From: Rachicladosporium sp. CCFEE 5018
Lineage: Eukaryota; Ascomycota; Dothideomycetes; Cladosporiales; Cladosporiaceae
Length of the DNA: 64,000 nucleotides
Reading direction: 5' to 3'
Assembly (NCBI GenBank): GCA_002077045.2
Contig: KZ111140.1
Coordinates: 2,655,627-2,719,626, forward strand
In this document: one piece after another, positions 21,932 to 33,750 of the stretch
Position numbering within the stretch: position 1 is the stretch's first letter
Layout: each line of letters opens with the position of its first letter
Notes under the pieces: generated by a model
Told to the model about the DNA's origin: nothing
Database searches by the model: none
Seen by the model: only the letters and a program-made list of their open reading frames with translations
Made by a program: the position numbers and the translations under genes

Positions 21932-23109
21932 GTTTCCCGTATCTGGTTCCTACAGACAATATCCTTTACAATCCCAGCTCCGAACGCCTATCCGATGCGA
22001 ACGACACAGTCTCAACAGCTCTTTCTTCTCAAGTGTAGGAAGACCTTCGAGAGAAATATGGGACCCTGCGGCGGATCGGGAAAGGTATTTCGAGCGACTG
22101 TAGCTAAGCGTAGGGCCACGTTAGCGGGGGATCTTCTTCAGGTAGGATCGGCAAACAACAGCGCAGCGCAGGCAAACAGGTGGCAAGCGTACAGTGGCAG
22201 TGGCAGTGACCTCGACGACAGGTGGAGGGTGGACAGGAAACGGGTGTTCAGGAGGGCAACACCAGTTTGATGAAGTGAGCAGTAAAGTGGATAGGCGAGG
22301 GTTTCATATCCTGGTTCGTGCGCTAAGGATTTATTAGCGTGCTCGCCTGGCAAATGGTCTGGCTTCGCGGTGGTCAAGACGAGACAGCTCTCGTGGACTG
22401 GTAGCTCATATCGACCACAAGCGTTTACTGCTGCTGTGAGAAGCAATCACAATACTTCGGTGTCCATCGACGTTGACTGTTGCAGTGCGGTCTTCACAGT
22501 TCACGCCACTGTTAAACTTCCCGACTTGGCTTCAAGCGGGCCAACGCTTCCCGGCCGTTTTGGACATCTGCCATCACGTTAATGCCTCGTGATAAGCACT
22601 TCTAGACCATCGTGTTCGCCGCCCTTCCGTCACCCTGGAGCATCTGCACTCGCTTCTCGCGACGATTGTAGCTGGTCTCCATAGTATCTTGCAGGACATG
22701 GGAGCACAGCACGAGAAGGCCACGCCCGGCGCGTGCACATGTTCTCCCGAATGCATGGCAGCCGACGGTCGCACACATGCAGCCGAAGCCGTGGGTGTCA
22801 CCAACGTGGATGGGTCATGAGATTGCGGCCTATTCTGGATCGAGCGTGCGACGTGTTGCACCCGACAGATTACTGAAGCGACTTCGATCCCTGAAATATA
22901 ATAAAACTCCTCGCTTACAAACGGCGAGCATGACTGGTACAACCGCGCGGTAGAATGTGAGTAACATCGCGCGGTAGAATGTGAGTAACATCGTGGAAGT
23001 CATAGATGTATCTCTCGCATCATACGGAATCATCAAGAATCCCGAACAGTCGTTCGCCGCGTCAAGCACATCTCATCCAACAGACACTCATCCCAACTAT
23101 CCTCACCCT
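21932..23109. other. Intergenic, 1.2 kb, no gene seen
   Basis: Lies between two minus-strand genes: the promoter of the RNA-binding protein and the 3' end of the aminotransferase. Open frames up to about 120 codons exist on both strands, but they lack recognisable domains and overlap each other. The only structure noted is a 24-bp perfect tandem duplication at 22944-22991. Confidence 0.4.
22944..22991. repeat. 24-bp perfect tandem duplication
   Basis: The 24-base unit beginning CGCGCGGTAGAATG occurs twice head to tail with no mismatch (22944-22967 and 22968-22991). It is intergenic, about 1 kb upstream of the RNA-binding protein gene, and probably arose by replication slippage. Confidence 0.9.
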
Positions 23110-25151
23110 CTAACAAAACCCGACAAGCCTCCCTAACCCTCCCTCCTCAATCCTCTCCTCAACAGCAACCCCATCCTCCTCCAGCAACTTCTCGATCTCC
23201 TCCACCTTCTTAACCCGAAAGAATCCCTGCACACCCTCCGCCAGCCTGTGACTCGTAGGCGCCAAGTCGCCCTCGTTAATAGCCGCGAAGCAAAGACGGA
23301 AGTACTTCCACCCATCACTCGCAGCAATCTCAGCAGTCGGACTGAAAATCGTACCCGGCGACACCAGGACTAGGTAAGGTTTCTGCGTCCAGAATATCCA
23401 CATCGCTCGGCTGAGACGCGCGAGACCGCCGGGTTGCGCGGCGTAAGTCTTGTATAGCGGGTGGGCCGGGAAGTTGATGTTGAGCCAGATGAACATGCCT
23501 CCGACGGGGAAGATGAAGTCGTAAACTGCTGTCTTGGTCACGACGCTCCATTCATCGGCCTCCACTTCATCGATGGCGATGGAGTTACGCCGGCCGGTCT
23601 TGAGGAGGTACTTGTTATCGTCCAGAATGGAGCACATAGTCTGCATCCGCCTCTCGTAGTTGCCTCGCAGACCCTCAAGCCATCGCACCCAACCGGGCAT
23701 CTTCCAGCCTGCTCCATCTGGTAGTGCCGAAGAGCCCTTCTTCGCAGTCTCGATGCCGCTATGGTCTGGTCCGAGCAAAGTCTCGGCTATAATACTCTGC
23801 ACGAAGCCTGAAGGTTGCTGAGTGGAGGTCTCAGTGATGCGCAGAATCCGCTCAACGATGTCTGGTTGAGCGGAGATCCAGCCGAGACGGCAGCCTGGCG
23901 CAACGGTTTTGGAGAAGGTGTCGAGGCGGATCACGCGGCCATCGGTGTCGATGGAGATAAAGCTGGGAACGAGAGAGTCGAGGAAGGGGAAGCCGGAGGA
24001 TTTCCAGCTAGAAGGACGGAATTCGCCGGTGGTGAGCAGAGTGGTGTTAACATCTGCAGGAGGGGTGATGGATGCCTTAGGGGACGCAGAACTGCGGCTC
24101 AGAGGGCCGACTCTGTCGGCATTAAGGGCGGTGGAGGAGGGGAATTGGAGATACCAGTACGGATCATCTTCGACGATGATGACATCGTACTTGGAGCAGA
24201 GGGCGTAGATCTCGCGGCGGCGTGCCAAAGAGAGCACACCAGACGTTGGGTTCTGTCCCATTCTAGACGATGTCAGCATACTGCTCCCAGGTCAGATGTG
24301 ACTTCCGACACTCACGTCACAGTATACATCAGATGCGGCCTCCTCCCCGTCTTGAAGTCCCAATTCTCAAGCACGTCCTTCAGCCCTCCCTTGCCAGTAG
24401 CCAACATACCCTCGTCGTCCATCTTCACCGGTGCGACATTCATGCCCCTCGGCTTCGCAGCCTGCACGGCATTCATGTACGCGAACTCCTCACACAGCAA
24501 TCCCTCGCGATCTCTGACCCAGTCCTTCTCCTCGCTCCACTCATTTGTGAATGCAGTAAGAACCTTGCTGAAGCCATCCGTGTTGCCGCATGTGAGGATC
24601 ACCTCTGGCCCACCTTTGTACGGACAGTTGGGGTGTAGGTGATCCTGCGTGAACTGGCGGATGAAGTAATACAACGGCGGATAGCCCTGGGCTGTGCCGT
24701 ACTGGAGAGCGGAAGAGAGATCGATCTTGCGGATCGGATTTGGCTGGTGGGAGGTGTGAGGGACTGCAATCTGCGATTGGGGTTGATTGAGCGGGCTGCT
24801 CGTTGGCTTGGCCTTGCTATTCTTATCCTCGAGGGACAGGGAAGCAACGAGCTCATGCGCTGGCGGCGGATCAATTGGCTCGTTCGGCGTGGGCTTCCAG
24901 CGCTCAGGTTGGGCAACTTTGGCCTCTAGAGTGTCGAATGGAAAGTAGTAATTGTTTGGCAGGCCGCCGGCGAGCTGGCCAATGCCTGGGATGGCGAAGT
25001 ACTTGTAGAACGCCTTCATCGAGCTGGCCGCGCGCGACTTTGTAGCCCGACTGAGATGGTGGCTAAGATCCTTTGGCGGCGGTCTGCTGTCGACGGCGCC
25101 ATCGTTGCTGTCCGTAGGTCGAGGTATGGCTGGCAAGGATGTTGTGGCCAT
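23110..25151 (-). CDS. PLP-dependent aminotransferase, class I (aromatic/ARO8-type)
   Basis: A 662-aa fold-type I aminotransferase from exons 25151-24316 and 24262-23110. The 53-bp intron (GTGAGT...GTCTAG) joins YTVT to MGQNPTSGVLS, recreating the conserved NPTG-like turn. Residues seen: LQYGTAQGYPPL (substrate/PLP loop), LTCGNTDGFSKVL, IVEDDPYWYLQF (aspartate for the PLP ring nitrogen), RLDTFSKTVAPGCRLGW with the Schiff-base lysine, and FFRLCFA-type YFRLCFAAIN carrying the carboxylate-binding Arg. It resembles ARO8/aromatic or alpha-aminoadipate aminotransferases, which are usually ~500 aa. The extra length comes from Pro/Ser-rich inserts near residues 95-150 and ~370-410. The start at 25151 (MATTSLPAIPRP) is the first ATG in frame. 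Exact amino-acid specificity cannot be told. Confidence 0.9.
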
Positions 25152-25844
25152 GATTGACGGTATTGATGGTGAGATGAGAGAAGATTGAAGAAGCGACGGA
25201 CCTACCTGGGCTGACAGAATAGCATTCACGGCATCGGGGTTGCAACTGTATAGCTGTATGGTGTTATCGGAGTTGATAGCGACCTGACTAATGCGGACGT
25301 TCGATGATGCCCTGCAGTAACTCTGGCCCGCGTGTAGTCGCGCGCCCTATGCCGCTTCGTGGTGGGATGTGGAAAGGTCTGATCTGAGGCAAGTGGGTGT
25401 CGCTGAAGAGTAATATTAGCAGGCCAATGGCTCGATAGAGCCGTTTGCGAAGCAGTGCTCGGTTGGCTGGGAAGGAACGAGGCAGGTATCTAGACTGCAC
25501 CGCCGAACTACTAAAGTCGGCTCACTGAGATTGGAAGAAGTCTGTACTTTCTCGACGACTACGACTCGCCAAGACGGAGGTCAAACTATCGACCACGATC
25601 AGTCCAGAGGATCGGCACGTTCGCGCAGCACGCCCAGCTGTTTGCTAACGAAGTGAGGTCTGCCAATGCTACCAAATCAACATCCGCAGCCGTACGATGC
25701 CGGCATTGTCAAGCGCAAGTGCACGATCTCTTTATTGCTTTTCTCCTTTTACCTGTTATTGCGTCTGCATTAAGCAATGATCTCGAGATGCGTTTACCTG
25801 TGGCATACCTAGCTTGAGCTGGAGCTCACTACAGGACTGGAAGG
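25152..25844. other. Intergenic, divergent promoter region
   Basis: About 690 bp between the start codons of the aminotransferase (minus) and the LCCL protein (plus). It should carry both promoters and 5' UTRs. No RNA gene or repeat was seen. Confidence 0.5.
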
Positions 25845-27869
25845 ATGGGCCCGCAGGACGAGGAGTCGGCGCAGGGCATGCCTTCGAATCAAACCATCCG
25901 ACCATACCATGACGACTCAGATGAGAGCGACAGCTTCGGCCCTGACGCACCGCTGAACTCTTCCCGACCATCGACCGAGTTGGATTACAATAAGACCCGC
26001 AATCCGACATGGCAGGAGAACATCGCAGCGCGCATACCACCTAGCATAAGACGGGGATGGAAAGCGACAGTCACTTGGGTGGAGGGACCAAAACCACCTC
26101 GGATCTTCAGCATCACGCCATTCTTGCCGAAGGTCCAACATGCACCTATTGCCCTGCTTGATGGCTATGCGCCGAAGAAGATACACCGCTTTGGGCTATT
26201 GCTACTGTTCTACTTCACCTGGCTACTGACCTTCAGCCTCGTCCTCTACCGCAGCAGCCAGTCCAGCGACATCCCAGGCTATGGCACTCCAGTCCGGCTC
26301 ACCTGTACTTCGAGATACTGGTCAGACGCGAACGGCTGTGGAATTGATGGAAACCGCTGCCGGCCTTTTTCGAACGCCACACTAGCCTTCAGATGTCCAG
26401 CTGATTGCCACAAGATCATATTGCTGAATCCTCACGCAGTCGGAGACCAGGAGGTAGTCTACAAACCCCTCGTCATAGGTGGGCCATTGGACCATAACAT
26501 GTCCCTCTCCTCCGAGCTTCACGATAATGCAGTCTATCGCAGCGACAGCTTCATCTGCGCATCTGCCGTTCATGCAGGCTTTCTCCGGGATATTACAGGC
26601 GGCTGTGGCGTGCTATCACTCGCAGGCGAGGTCCCATCGTTTCCTGGCGGCAACACACGTAATGGCATTCCCGCGACCTCCTTCCCCTCCTACTTCCCCC
26701 ACAGCTTTGGCTTTCTCAAGGACACCACCACGCAATGTCGCGATCTCCGCTGGCCGGCGCTCATAGTCTCAGTCATCTTCACCTCCCTCCTCGCGCTCTT
26801 CACAACCTCCCCCTCAGTCTTCTTCTACAGCACATCCACAATACTCTACCTGACCACCACGCTCGCCACGGATCCACCCGCCCAGACAGACTTCCCCAAC
26901 CTCATCAGCATAGCAGCCGGTCGCTTCCTGCCTGCAGCGTTTTGCCTAGCAATTACCTACATCTTCACAGCGCGGCGTACGCTCACGAGCCTCACTGCGC
27001 AGATAGAGAAGACTGTTCTCTGGCTTGGTCCTGCGTGGGTAGGCGCGCTGAACAACTACACCTTTGATCAAATCCCGATCCAGCGCCTAACGCCTCATGA
27101 TCTGCACGCTCAGCCAGGCGCGATACCGGCGCTGATCATAGTCGTGCTGACGATCTTCGGCATTGCACTCGGGCAGGCGTGGTCTTTCCGGCTCGAAGGT
27201 CGCATGCCGAAGTATTTGTTTATCTATGGCATCTTCGTGGGTAGCTTGCTGATCATGCTCGCGCTTCCTTGGCTGAGTCTAAGAATTCATCACTACATCC
27301 TTGCCCTGCTACTTTTACCGGGCACGGCATTCCAGAACCGCCCGAGTCTGGTGTATCAGGGTCTGCTGGTGGGGTTATTTGTCAACGGTGTGGCGAGATG
27401 GGGATTTGACAGTATACTGCAGACGCAGTATGACCTTTCACGAGGACAGCAGCAAGGCTCAACGTTGCCTGTGTTGAATGTGTTAGGGTCTGGGGCGACA
27501 AACATAACTTTCGGCTTTGGTGGGCTGCCGATATGGGATCGACGGGAGAAGCAGTACAACGGCGTCAGTGTTCTTGTGAATGATGTGGAGCGCTTTCGAG
27601 GCTACGGCGATGAATGGAAGGGTGCATTGGAGGATGATGGCAATCTGAGCTGGACTTGGGAACGCCATCACCTCAAGGACGATTTGAGCCGGCGGTACCC
27701 GGAGTACTTCCGCTTTGCATACATGTCTGGGAGTGAGACTGGGGACTACAGTAAGGCTGGTGTTTGGGGAAGCAATGGAGATTGGATAGAGCCGAAGGCT
27801 GGGGCAAGCAGTGTTGATACGAAGGAAGTCGGGGTGAGAAGCGTGGAGGGCATTTATGATGGGATATAG
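25845..27869 (+). CDS. LCCL domain-containing multi-pass membrane protein
   Basis: A single-exon 674-aa protein. The N-terminal ~110 residues are cytosolic and acidic/Ser-rich with a WQENIAARIPPSIRRGW amphipathic segment, followed by a first transmembrane helix (FGLLLLFYFTWLLTFSLVLY). The luminal/extracellular LCCL domain is at ~150-280. It shows CTSRYWSDANGCGIDGNRC, FRCPADC, VYRSDSFICASAVHAG and GVLSL, with the paired cysteines and the central YRSDS-ICxAAxHAG signature. Six or more helices follow (WPALIVSVIFTSLLALF, PALIIVVLTIFGIALGQ, YLFIYGIFVGSLLIMLALPW and others), then an LPVLNVLGS segment and a soluble tail. Fungal homologues are conserved but have no assigned role. In animals LCCL domains are linked to lipopolysaccharide or lipid binding. 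Confidence 0.92.
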   Translation: MGPQDEESAQGMPSNQTIRPYHDDSDESDSFGPDAPLNSSRPSTELDYNKTRNPTWQENIAARIPPSIRRGWKATVTWVEGPKPPRIFSITPFLPKVQHAPIALLDGYAPKKIHRFGLLLLFYFTWLLTFSLVLYRSSQSSDIPGYGTPVRLTCTSRYWSDANGCGIDGNRCRPFSNATLAFRCPADCHKIILLNPHAVGDQEVVYKPLVIGGPLDHNMSLSSELHDNAVYRSDSFICASAVHAGFLRDITGGCGVLSLAGEVPSFPGGNTRNGIPATSFPSYFPHSFGFLKDTTTQCRDLRWPALIVSVIFTSLLALFTTSPSVFFYSTSTILYLTTTLATDPPAQTDFPNLISIAAGRFLPAAFCLAITYIFTARRTLTSLTAQIEKTVLWLGPAWVGALNNYTFDQIPIQRLTPHDLHAQPGAIPALIIVVLTIFGIALGQAWSFRLEGRMPKYLFIYGIFVGSLLIMLALPWLSLRIHHYILALLLLPGTAFQNRPSLVYQGLLVGLFVNGVARWGFDSILQTQYDLSRGQQQGSTLPVLNVLGSGATNITFGFGGLPIWDRREKQYNGVSVLVNDVERFRGYGDEWKGALEDDGNLSWTWERHHLKDDLSRRYPEYFRFAYMSGSETGDYSKAGVWGSNGDWIEPKAGASSVDTKEVGVRSVEGIYDGI

Positions 27870-28398
27870 AAAAGTCATAGACAGCATTTACAACGACATA
27901 GCGTGAATCTTTTCGTACTCGACAGTCGACTGTAGACACCGCTACCGAGCGATATCGATAACATCCATTGAATCTGACGCACTGCTCAGCTCATTAAGCC
28001 CACACAATAACTGTACCTGTCTGCATGCGCGACATCACTTCTGCAACCGCATCTGCTCCCGCAACGCCGATCGCTTCGTCCAACCCGGCCCGGACAGCCA
28101 CCCTCCGATCTACAACCTCGTGTTCTCTCCCCACAATTGCGGCTCAGAATGCACACTTCTCCCCAGGAACAAGACTGGCTAAATGAATACTGACGGCTTG
28201 GCTTGAGAACCGCATGGCAACGCATATGAGCCTAGGAGCATTGGCGTTGACATGCGTTCATTGCGCATGAAGACGAGGCATTGGCGATCATGGCGCCATG
28301 GTGATGGGAGGGGGTACTTGTAGGTCGAGGTAGGTACGCTGGTACTCAAGTCTTTTCATCTCATTGGAGTCGCGCGTTCTTGTTCCAATCTGCTCAAG
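27870..28398. other. Intergenic, no gene seen
   Basis: About 530 bp between the LCCL protein stop and the beta-glucosidase start, both on plus. It probably holds a 3' UTR and the GH1 promoter. No repeat or RNA gene was recognised. Confidence 0.4.
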
Positions 28399-30470
28399 AT
28401 GAAGAATAGTGCACGCGTCGCCGCTGCGGCGTTGCTTCAAGCTGCTCACGTCTCGGCCCACCCGCCTGCTTACGGCAACGCAACAACCTCAGCAGCCGTG
28501 AACTCGAGCATCACCTTCGTCAATCCCACTGGTGTGTCGACGACGTACTCGACGAAGTCTTTTGATCCTTCTCTGGCTAGCACGCAGCTGCCGAATGATG
28601 ACTTCTCGAACGAGAGGTTGGCGTTCCTCTGGAATCAGGTTGGCCCGATCGCTACTGGACCCGTCACGACGACGGTGAGCCCTACGCCAGAGCCAACTGC
28701 GTATGGTAATCCAAGCAATGGTCTGCATCCATATGTCCCTAGCTATGTCGGGAACTTGAGTGGCGAGCATCTGCCTAGTGACTTCATTTGGGGTGTTGCG
28801 TCGTCAGCGTACCAGATCGAGGTAAGATACCAACTGTATATGTCCCATCTTCTCTAGGAGAGGCACTGACAATCATCAGGGCGCTGCGAAAGACGAGGGC
28901 AAAGGTCCCTCAATCTGGGACTTCCTCTCCCATCGCGTTGCCAAGCAAGTCGCCGACAACACTACCGGCGACGTCGTAGCCTCACACTATTACCTCTACA
29001 AGCAAGACATCGCGCGCATGAAGGCAGTTGGCATTCCGGAGTTCGGATTCTCGATCTCGTGGCCTCGGATCTTCCCTTTTGGCAGCGGACCGATCAATCC
29101 GGAAGGTGTGGCTCATTACGATGATGTTTTCGCCGAGCTGGTGAAGAATGGGATCAAACCTTCGCCTGTGCTCTTCCATTGGGATACACCATTGGAATTA
29201 TTCAACTCTTACGGCGCGTGGAGCGATAAGCAGATCGTCGACGATTTCTTCAATTACGTGGTGTTCATCATCCAGAGGTATGACCATTTGGTCGACACGT
29301 GGTTCACGATCAACGAGCCGCAATACTGTGAGTCTTCCGCCACTACGAAGCTCAATGACAGACAGCTGACTTCGTCAGGTAATTGGCAGTACTCATACTA
29401 CCCATTTGGCACCTACCTACCGCTGTACAACAACGTGACGCAGGGTATCAAGGCTCGCTTCACCTGTGGCCACTACACTCTTCTAGCGCACGCCAAGGTC
29501 GCCAAATGGTACCACGAGGAGTTCAAGGGTCGGGGCAAGATCCGTTTCAAGAACTCCGGCAACTACTTTGTTCGTTCCATCTGGCCAGTGATGAGATGCA
29601 AGCTGCTGACAGGAGACACAGGAAGCCAACTCCACCGCTCCCGCAGACGCCGTCTCCGTCCAACGGAATTACGACTTCGTCCTCGGCTGGTTCAACTACC
29701 CCGTCTGGGGCCCCACAGGCGACTACCCGCAGACCCTCCGCGACACCCTCGGGGATATTCTTCCTACATTTACCCAGGCGGAGAAAGATATCGTCAAAGG
29801 TTCCTGCGACTTCTTCGCCATAGACCCCTACACAGGCTACTACGCTTTCGGGATCCCCGATCTCGAGGCCTGTACCAGTAACTCTTCGTACCCTGGATAT
29901 CCGGAGTGTGCTGGCTCAGCATCGACAGCGCCGGATGGCTTCCCGATTGGACCGAGTGCTGATCCGGCGGTCAGCTGGCTGTACAGTACGCCAGTAGGGC
30001 TGAGGAAGTTCCTCAACGCGATCAAGAAGACGCTCTTCCCGACAGTGCCGTCTATCATGGTCACCGAGTTCGGCTTCGCAGAGCCCTTCGAGTCCCAAAT
30101 GCCCAACCTGAATGCTGCACTGTGGGATCTCAGGAGAGCGGACTACTATCAGGGATACCTTGACAGTATGCTTGCGGCTGTCGTGGAGGACGACATTCCT
30201 GTCTCTGGGGCACTGGGCTGGGCGATTTTCGACAGTGAGTAGACCCTCATCGGTGTCCGGAACTGAGCTGACCAAAATTACAGATTTTGAGTGGGGATCA
30301 GGCACAAACGTGGTATGTATCCATGGGGGCGTTTCCGCAGTCGAGTATGCACTAACAACATGCTGTAGCGGTTCGGAATGCAGTATTTGAATTACACGGA
30401 CCTGACGAGGACGCCGAAGGCCAGTCTGTTCACCTTTGTCAATTGGTTCAAGGACCATGGGCCGGTCTAG
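28399..30470 (+). CDS. Secreted GH1 beta-glucosidase
   Basis: Predicted 601 aa from six exons: 28399-28821, 28880-29327, 29379-29569, 29622-30234, 30284-30312, 30369-30470. All introns are GT-AG and 49-58 bp. The third acceptor could instead be 9 bp upstream, adding three codons. A signal peptide (MKNSARVAAAALLQAAHVSA) is followed by ~105 residues of Ser/Thr/Pro-rich extension before the GH1 barrel begins at LPSDFIWGVASSAYQIEG. Catalytic residues are seen: the acid/base in WFTINEPQY and the nucleophile in IMVTEFGFAEP. Other GH1 marks are GPSIWDFLSH, FGFSISWPRIFPFG, PVLFHWDTPLEL and the end motif AIFDNFEWGSG. The enzyme should release glucose from beta-glucosides, perhaps cellobiose. The cellobiose dehydrogenase is 27 kb away, so no linkage is claimed. 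Confidence 0.93.
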
Positions 30471-30870
30471 GGTTTCGGCCATTCCGAGGAGATTCAGGTC
30501 TAGGACGTCAGAAGATGATGAGATGCCATGAGAGACATGTACCATGGCTAACAAGTAATGTGGTCTCGATGCCCATACAGTCCACTACCTTCTCCTCTTA
30601 GCTGCATGTATGAAGGCTCTCACACAAGACTACCTGGGTGTCGGAGCAGCGTCGTGTCCAAGCAATCTGGTAGCTGGAACTGAAAGGCACTTAGTGATAA
30701 TCTCGAAGGGTACCGCTAATCACGCTAATCACGCTAATCACGCTACAGAGCACTGATGCAGTCTCATCGCAATTAGCACGAGGAGGCGGTCGATGTTGCT
30801 GCCAAGCTTGTGGTGCTGAGTCCTGGCAAGCTTGGTCTCCGACCCTCATACCTCGACAGATTGCGTGATG
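30471..30870. other. Intergenic with a minisatellite, no gene seen
   Basis: Follows the GH1 stop codon. It contains the 9-bp repeat at 30714-30745 and otherwise no recognisable feature. Confidence 0.4.
30714..30745. repeat. 9-bp minisatellite, about 3.6 units
   Basis: The unit CGCTAATCA is repeated head to tail: three full perfect copies plus CGCTA. It is intergenic. Confidence 0.9.
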
Positions 30871-31637
30871 CCTGGTATATACTTCCTGCACGCCATCACG
30901 GCAGAGGAGCCTCAAGAACGTCCATTGTTGACATATTATGTAAAAGCTGCAGGCCGACTGCAGACGCAGGTCCTGGAGTCCGATCTTGCCGCCCATTCAC
31001 GATGCCCACTGCTAAATGATCTTCTCCCGGACAAGAACGATGCGATGATCCTCCAGTTTACGTATGAAGCAATTCGAATCCTAGATGAGGACTGCCGCGC
31101 GCTCGTGGGAGACGTTGCGTTCCCTCAGAAAACGTATGAACGGGCGCTAAATCTGCGCAAATAGACGCACAAGGAGACGGAGAGACACGCAGCGGCGGCG
31201 AAGTTGGCGTTTGAGCAGAAGGAGATGAAGTATTTGAGGGTGAAGATGGGGCGATGCAGGATCTGGCAAATACTATGGCGGGCGTGAAGCAAGACGAGCA
31301 TCGGCATATTGGCTCCGACGATAACGACAAGTCCGACACGCAGGCTCTACGAAATGCACTGTGCAGTGGCATGCCATCAAACCCACCGAAGCTGACTGCC
31401 GTTAAGATCAGTGGTGCCCTCCTGACGCCCGGTACCTCCACGGCTTCGTCGCGCATGCTCACAATCGAGTCCCTCAGCCAATCCTCGCCAGACCGCAAGA
31501 AGAGGTCTCGTCCGAATCTCACGCCCATTGCCACCACAGATGCGCCACCTAGGCCTGTGACTGTAACAGGACTGGAGCTCGGCCGCTTCAGCCACGGATC
31601 GCAGCCAACGTTCGCGCCCCGGGGATCTACAGAGTAG
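30867..31637 (+). pseudogene. Possible decayed gene of unknown family
   Basis: I do not recognise the family. From ATG 30867 a protein-like frame reads MPGIYFLHAITAEEPQERP, then TYYVKAAGRLQTQVLESDLA and FTYEAIRILDEDCRALVGD, to an in-frame TAG at 31162-31164. The same frame continues beyond it with helical, charged sequence (THKETERHAAAAKLAFEQKE, MKYLRVKMG). Near 31250 the coherent reading shifts by one base into MQDLANTMAGVKQDE and a Ser/Pro/Thr-rich tail (SPDRKKRSRPNLTP) ending at 31637. A stop plus a frameshift suggests decay. Two small introns might instead explain both breaks, but I could not find good GT-AG pairs. Low confidence that this is a gene at all. Confidence 0.3.
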
Positions 31638-32536
31638 TGCACATCCTTAGCCAGTCAATTAGTCCGAAGACGAGGATGAGGACCGCAATGAAAGTTTGGC
31701 TGATGAGGAGTGATGGGCATTGTTGAAATATCTCTCCATTTGCGGGTATGCGTGAATGAGAGGTCACCGTGCGATTGTATACAGCCACGACGTTGGAGCA
31801 CAGGCAAATATGTCGCAATAAAGGCACGCAGGAAGTATATCAGCAGTGTAGAGCAATCTATCGACCATCTCCATTTCACGTTTGAGAAACATCTGCGCTT
31901 GGCACGATGGCTGAGGTACTGGCAACATGGGTTGCGCTCTGATGACTCGTGAGTGATGTTTCGGCAACGTGACATTTCTGTGTACCACTACATACACGCA
32001 GGCTCACCACAGCCCTCCCTTATCGCGACCTGGCTCATTCGGCCATGCACGGTCTGCTAGCAATATCCACTCCAATCCCCACATGCAATCATACCAGATC
32101 TATTCGGTACAGCACGCATTGCACTCCTCCGTTCACCCAATGCAAACATATGGATCGCTCATTGCATGGCTCAGTGCATAGCTCCCAATGACCGCGCCAG
32201 CCCAACCACGTGACGATGTACTTCGGTCTCAGAGCAAGTCCAGAGCACTATGCTAGTCCGAAGCATCCACATTCTCTCCAGATGAGCCACACCGCCCTCA
32301 TTCCACTCAGCATCACTATGATCATACCCATCCGCCTCCGGCTAAATATTAGCATCTTCACCAACCTTTCTCTAAGCACTCGCTGCCTCCGCATCATCTA
32401 TGACCGATGAGCACGTTCGAGCTGGCAAGTGGTGCGTGCAAGAGTACGTTGTTTTTCGGCTCTGCGTTCCAGGGTCGCCAGTTCAGGTATAATATCTTAA
32501 GTGGTCGCGGGTGTCGCGATAGCCTGTCTACTGTCT
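31638..32536. other. Intergenic, no gene seen
   Basis: About 900 bp between the possible decayed gene and the 3' end of the deubiquitinase. Several short open frames exist on both strands, none with recognisable composition or motifs. Confidence 0.4.
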
Positions 32537-33750
32537 CTAACGGATGTTGAGGCTCTCGTATTTGTTCCATTGGTTGCGATGAGGATTGGGTCGCTCTAAT
32601 CCAACGTGATCGTCGGGCCCGAGCTTGTCGGAGAGTATATCTTCTGTGGTTCATAATCAGTATGAATGGAGGTGTCAGTGAGGAGTGGCTACGACAGCTT
32701 ACCATCCTCGATCCACACAGGCCGACTATAAGCCTGCCCGCCCTTCACAACAGCAAACCTTATCTTCTCGAATCCCTTGCCCTTGATCCCAATGCGCTTG
32801 CTCAATCTCTCCTTCGTCTCGCTGAACACCTCGCCCTCTTTCATCGCGAAGATGAAAGGGACGGAATGGTGTTTACTAGGCTCTTTCTCGAAGTGAAAGC
32901 ACCACACTAGTCGGTCTTTGGAGTCTGGTGTCAGGCTTGCCTCTTCCTCGGGAATCCTCTCAGCGTAGATGGTAAGGAACTCATTCAGGCTGACGATCGG
33001 CGTCGTGGGCGGGAGGACCTTATAAATCTTCCCGCTGTGCGCTTCGTAGAATCGAATCGAGTCCAGGATCTCATCAGGCAGGTTGGCACGCTTCTGCAGT
33101 AGAGGCAATACCTCAGCGAACTGCGCTGACTTCGGCACGAGCACATCATACGGCTCCTCTTTCGTGATGCCCTCAGGAAGCCAGATGATCTTGACAGTCT
33201 TACGCTGCTCAAGGTCTTTCAAGCTCATCTCTAGCACCTCATAGAAGAGCGAGTCGGTCTGCTGGGCTGGCTGATAGCTGTACCCTGCACCGGCTGCGCC
33301 GAAAAGGATGCTGAGAATCGTGGTACCTTGCTGAGGCTTCACTATCGTACGAGGCTTTCCGGACTGCACATTGGCGGTCGTGAAACGGAGATGCGAGGGT
33401 TCGACTGCGTGCTCACTGACCAAAGTAAGGTGCTCCGCGACCTTGGTGGCGAGAGTATCGTACGTGTCTTTCCGTGAGAGCGCTATGCTGAAAGCTTGGT
33501 CGTCATCGTTGCGGATGCTGAGGTTCTGTGTGGCTTTGGGGACGAACTTGACGTATACACGGTTGATGAGGAAGTCATAGAACTCCTTAGCTGTAAGCAG
33601 AGCCGATGGGGTCGTTTGTCGGACTGCTTTAGCTTCGTCTTCGTTCAGATGCCGTTGAAAGCAGATGATGTCACCGTCCTGAATCTCTGAGGCAGCCAGC
33701 GTAAGCTTCGGCTTCATCTGCTCGACGTACGTCTGCTTGATCTCTTCGTA
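32537..33750 (-). CDS. USP7/Ubp15-like ubiquitin hydrolase, C-terminal part (cut by assembly gap)
   Basis: The C-terminal ~385 residues of a USP7-type deubiquitinase. The large exon runs from the gap edge (33750) to 32703. A short intron (GTAAGC...CCACAG) leads to the last exon, 32643-32537. The sequence covers the tandem ubiquitin-like (HUBL) region: DGDIICFQRH, FLINRVYVKFVP, ILFGAAGAGYSYQPAQQTDSLFYEVLE (close to the USP7 ICP0-binding domain 1 pattern), EMSLKDLEQRKTVKIIWLPEG. The ending is VWIEDEDILSDKLGPDDHVGLERP, matching the conserved LxDDDxLxDxLxxxDxLGLxHxD end of the family. The catalytic domain and MATH domain should lie in the unsequenced gap. Family members regulate protein stability and, in fungi, endocytosis and peroxisome/septum functions. 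Confidence 0.88.

Noticed and set aside
23815..24642. A 275-codon plus-strand open frame opposite the aminotransferase
   Set aside because: It is antisense to conserved PLP-enzyme motifs and has no recognisable domain of its own.
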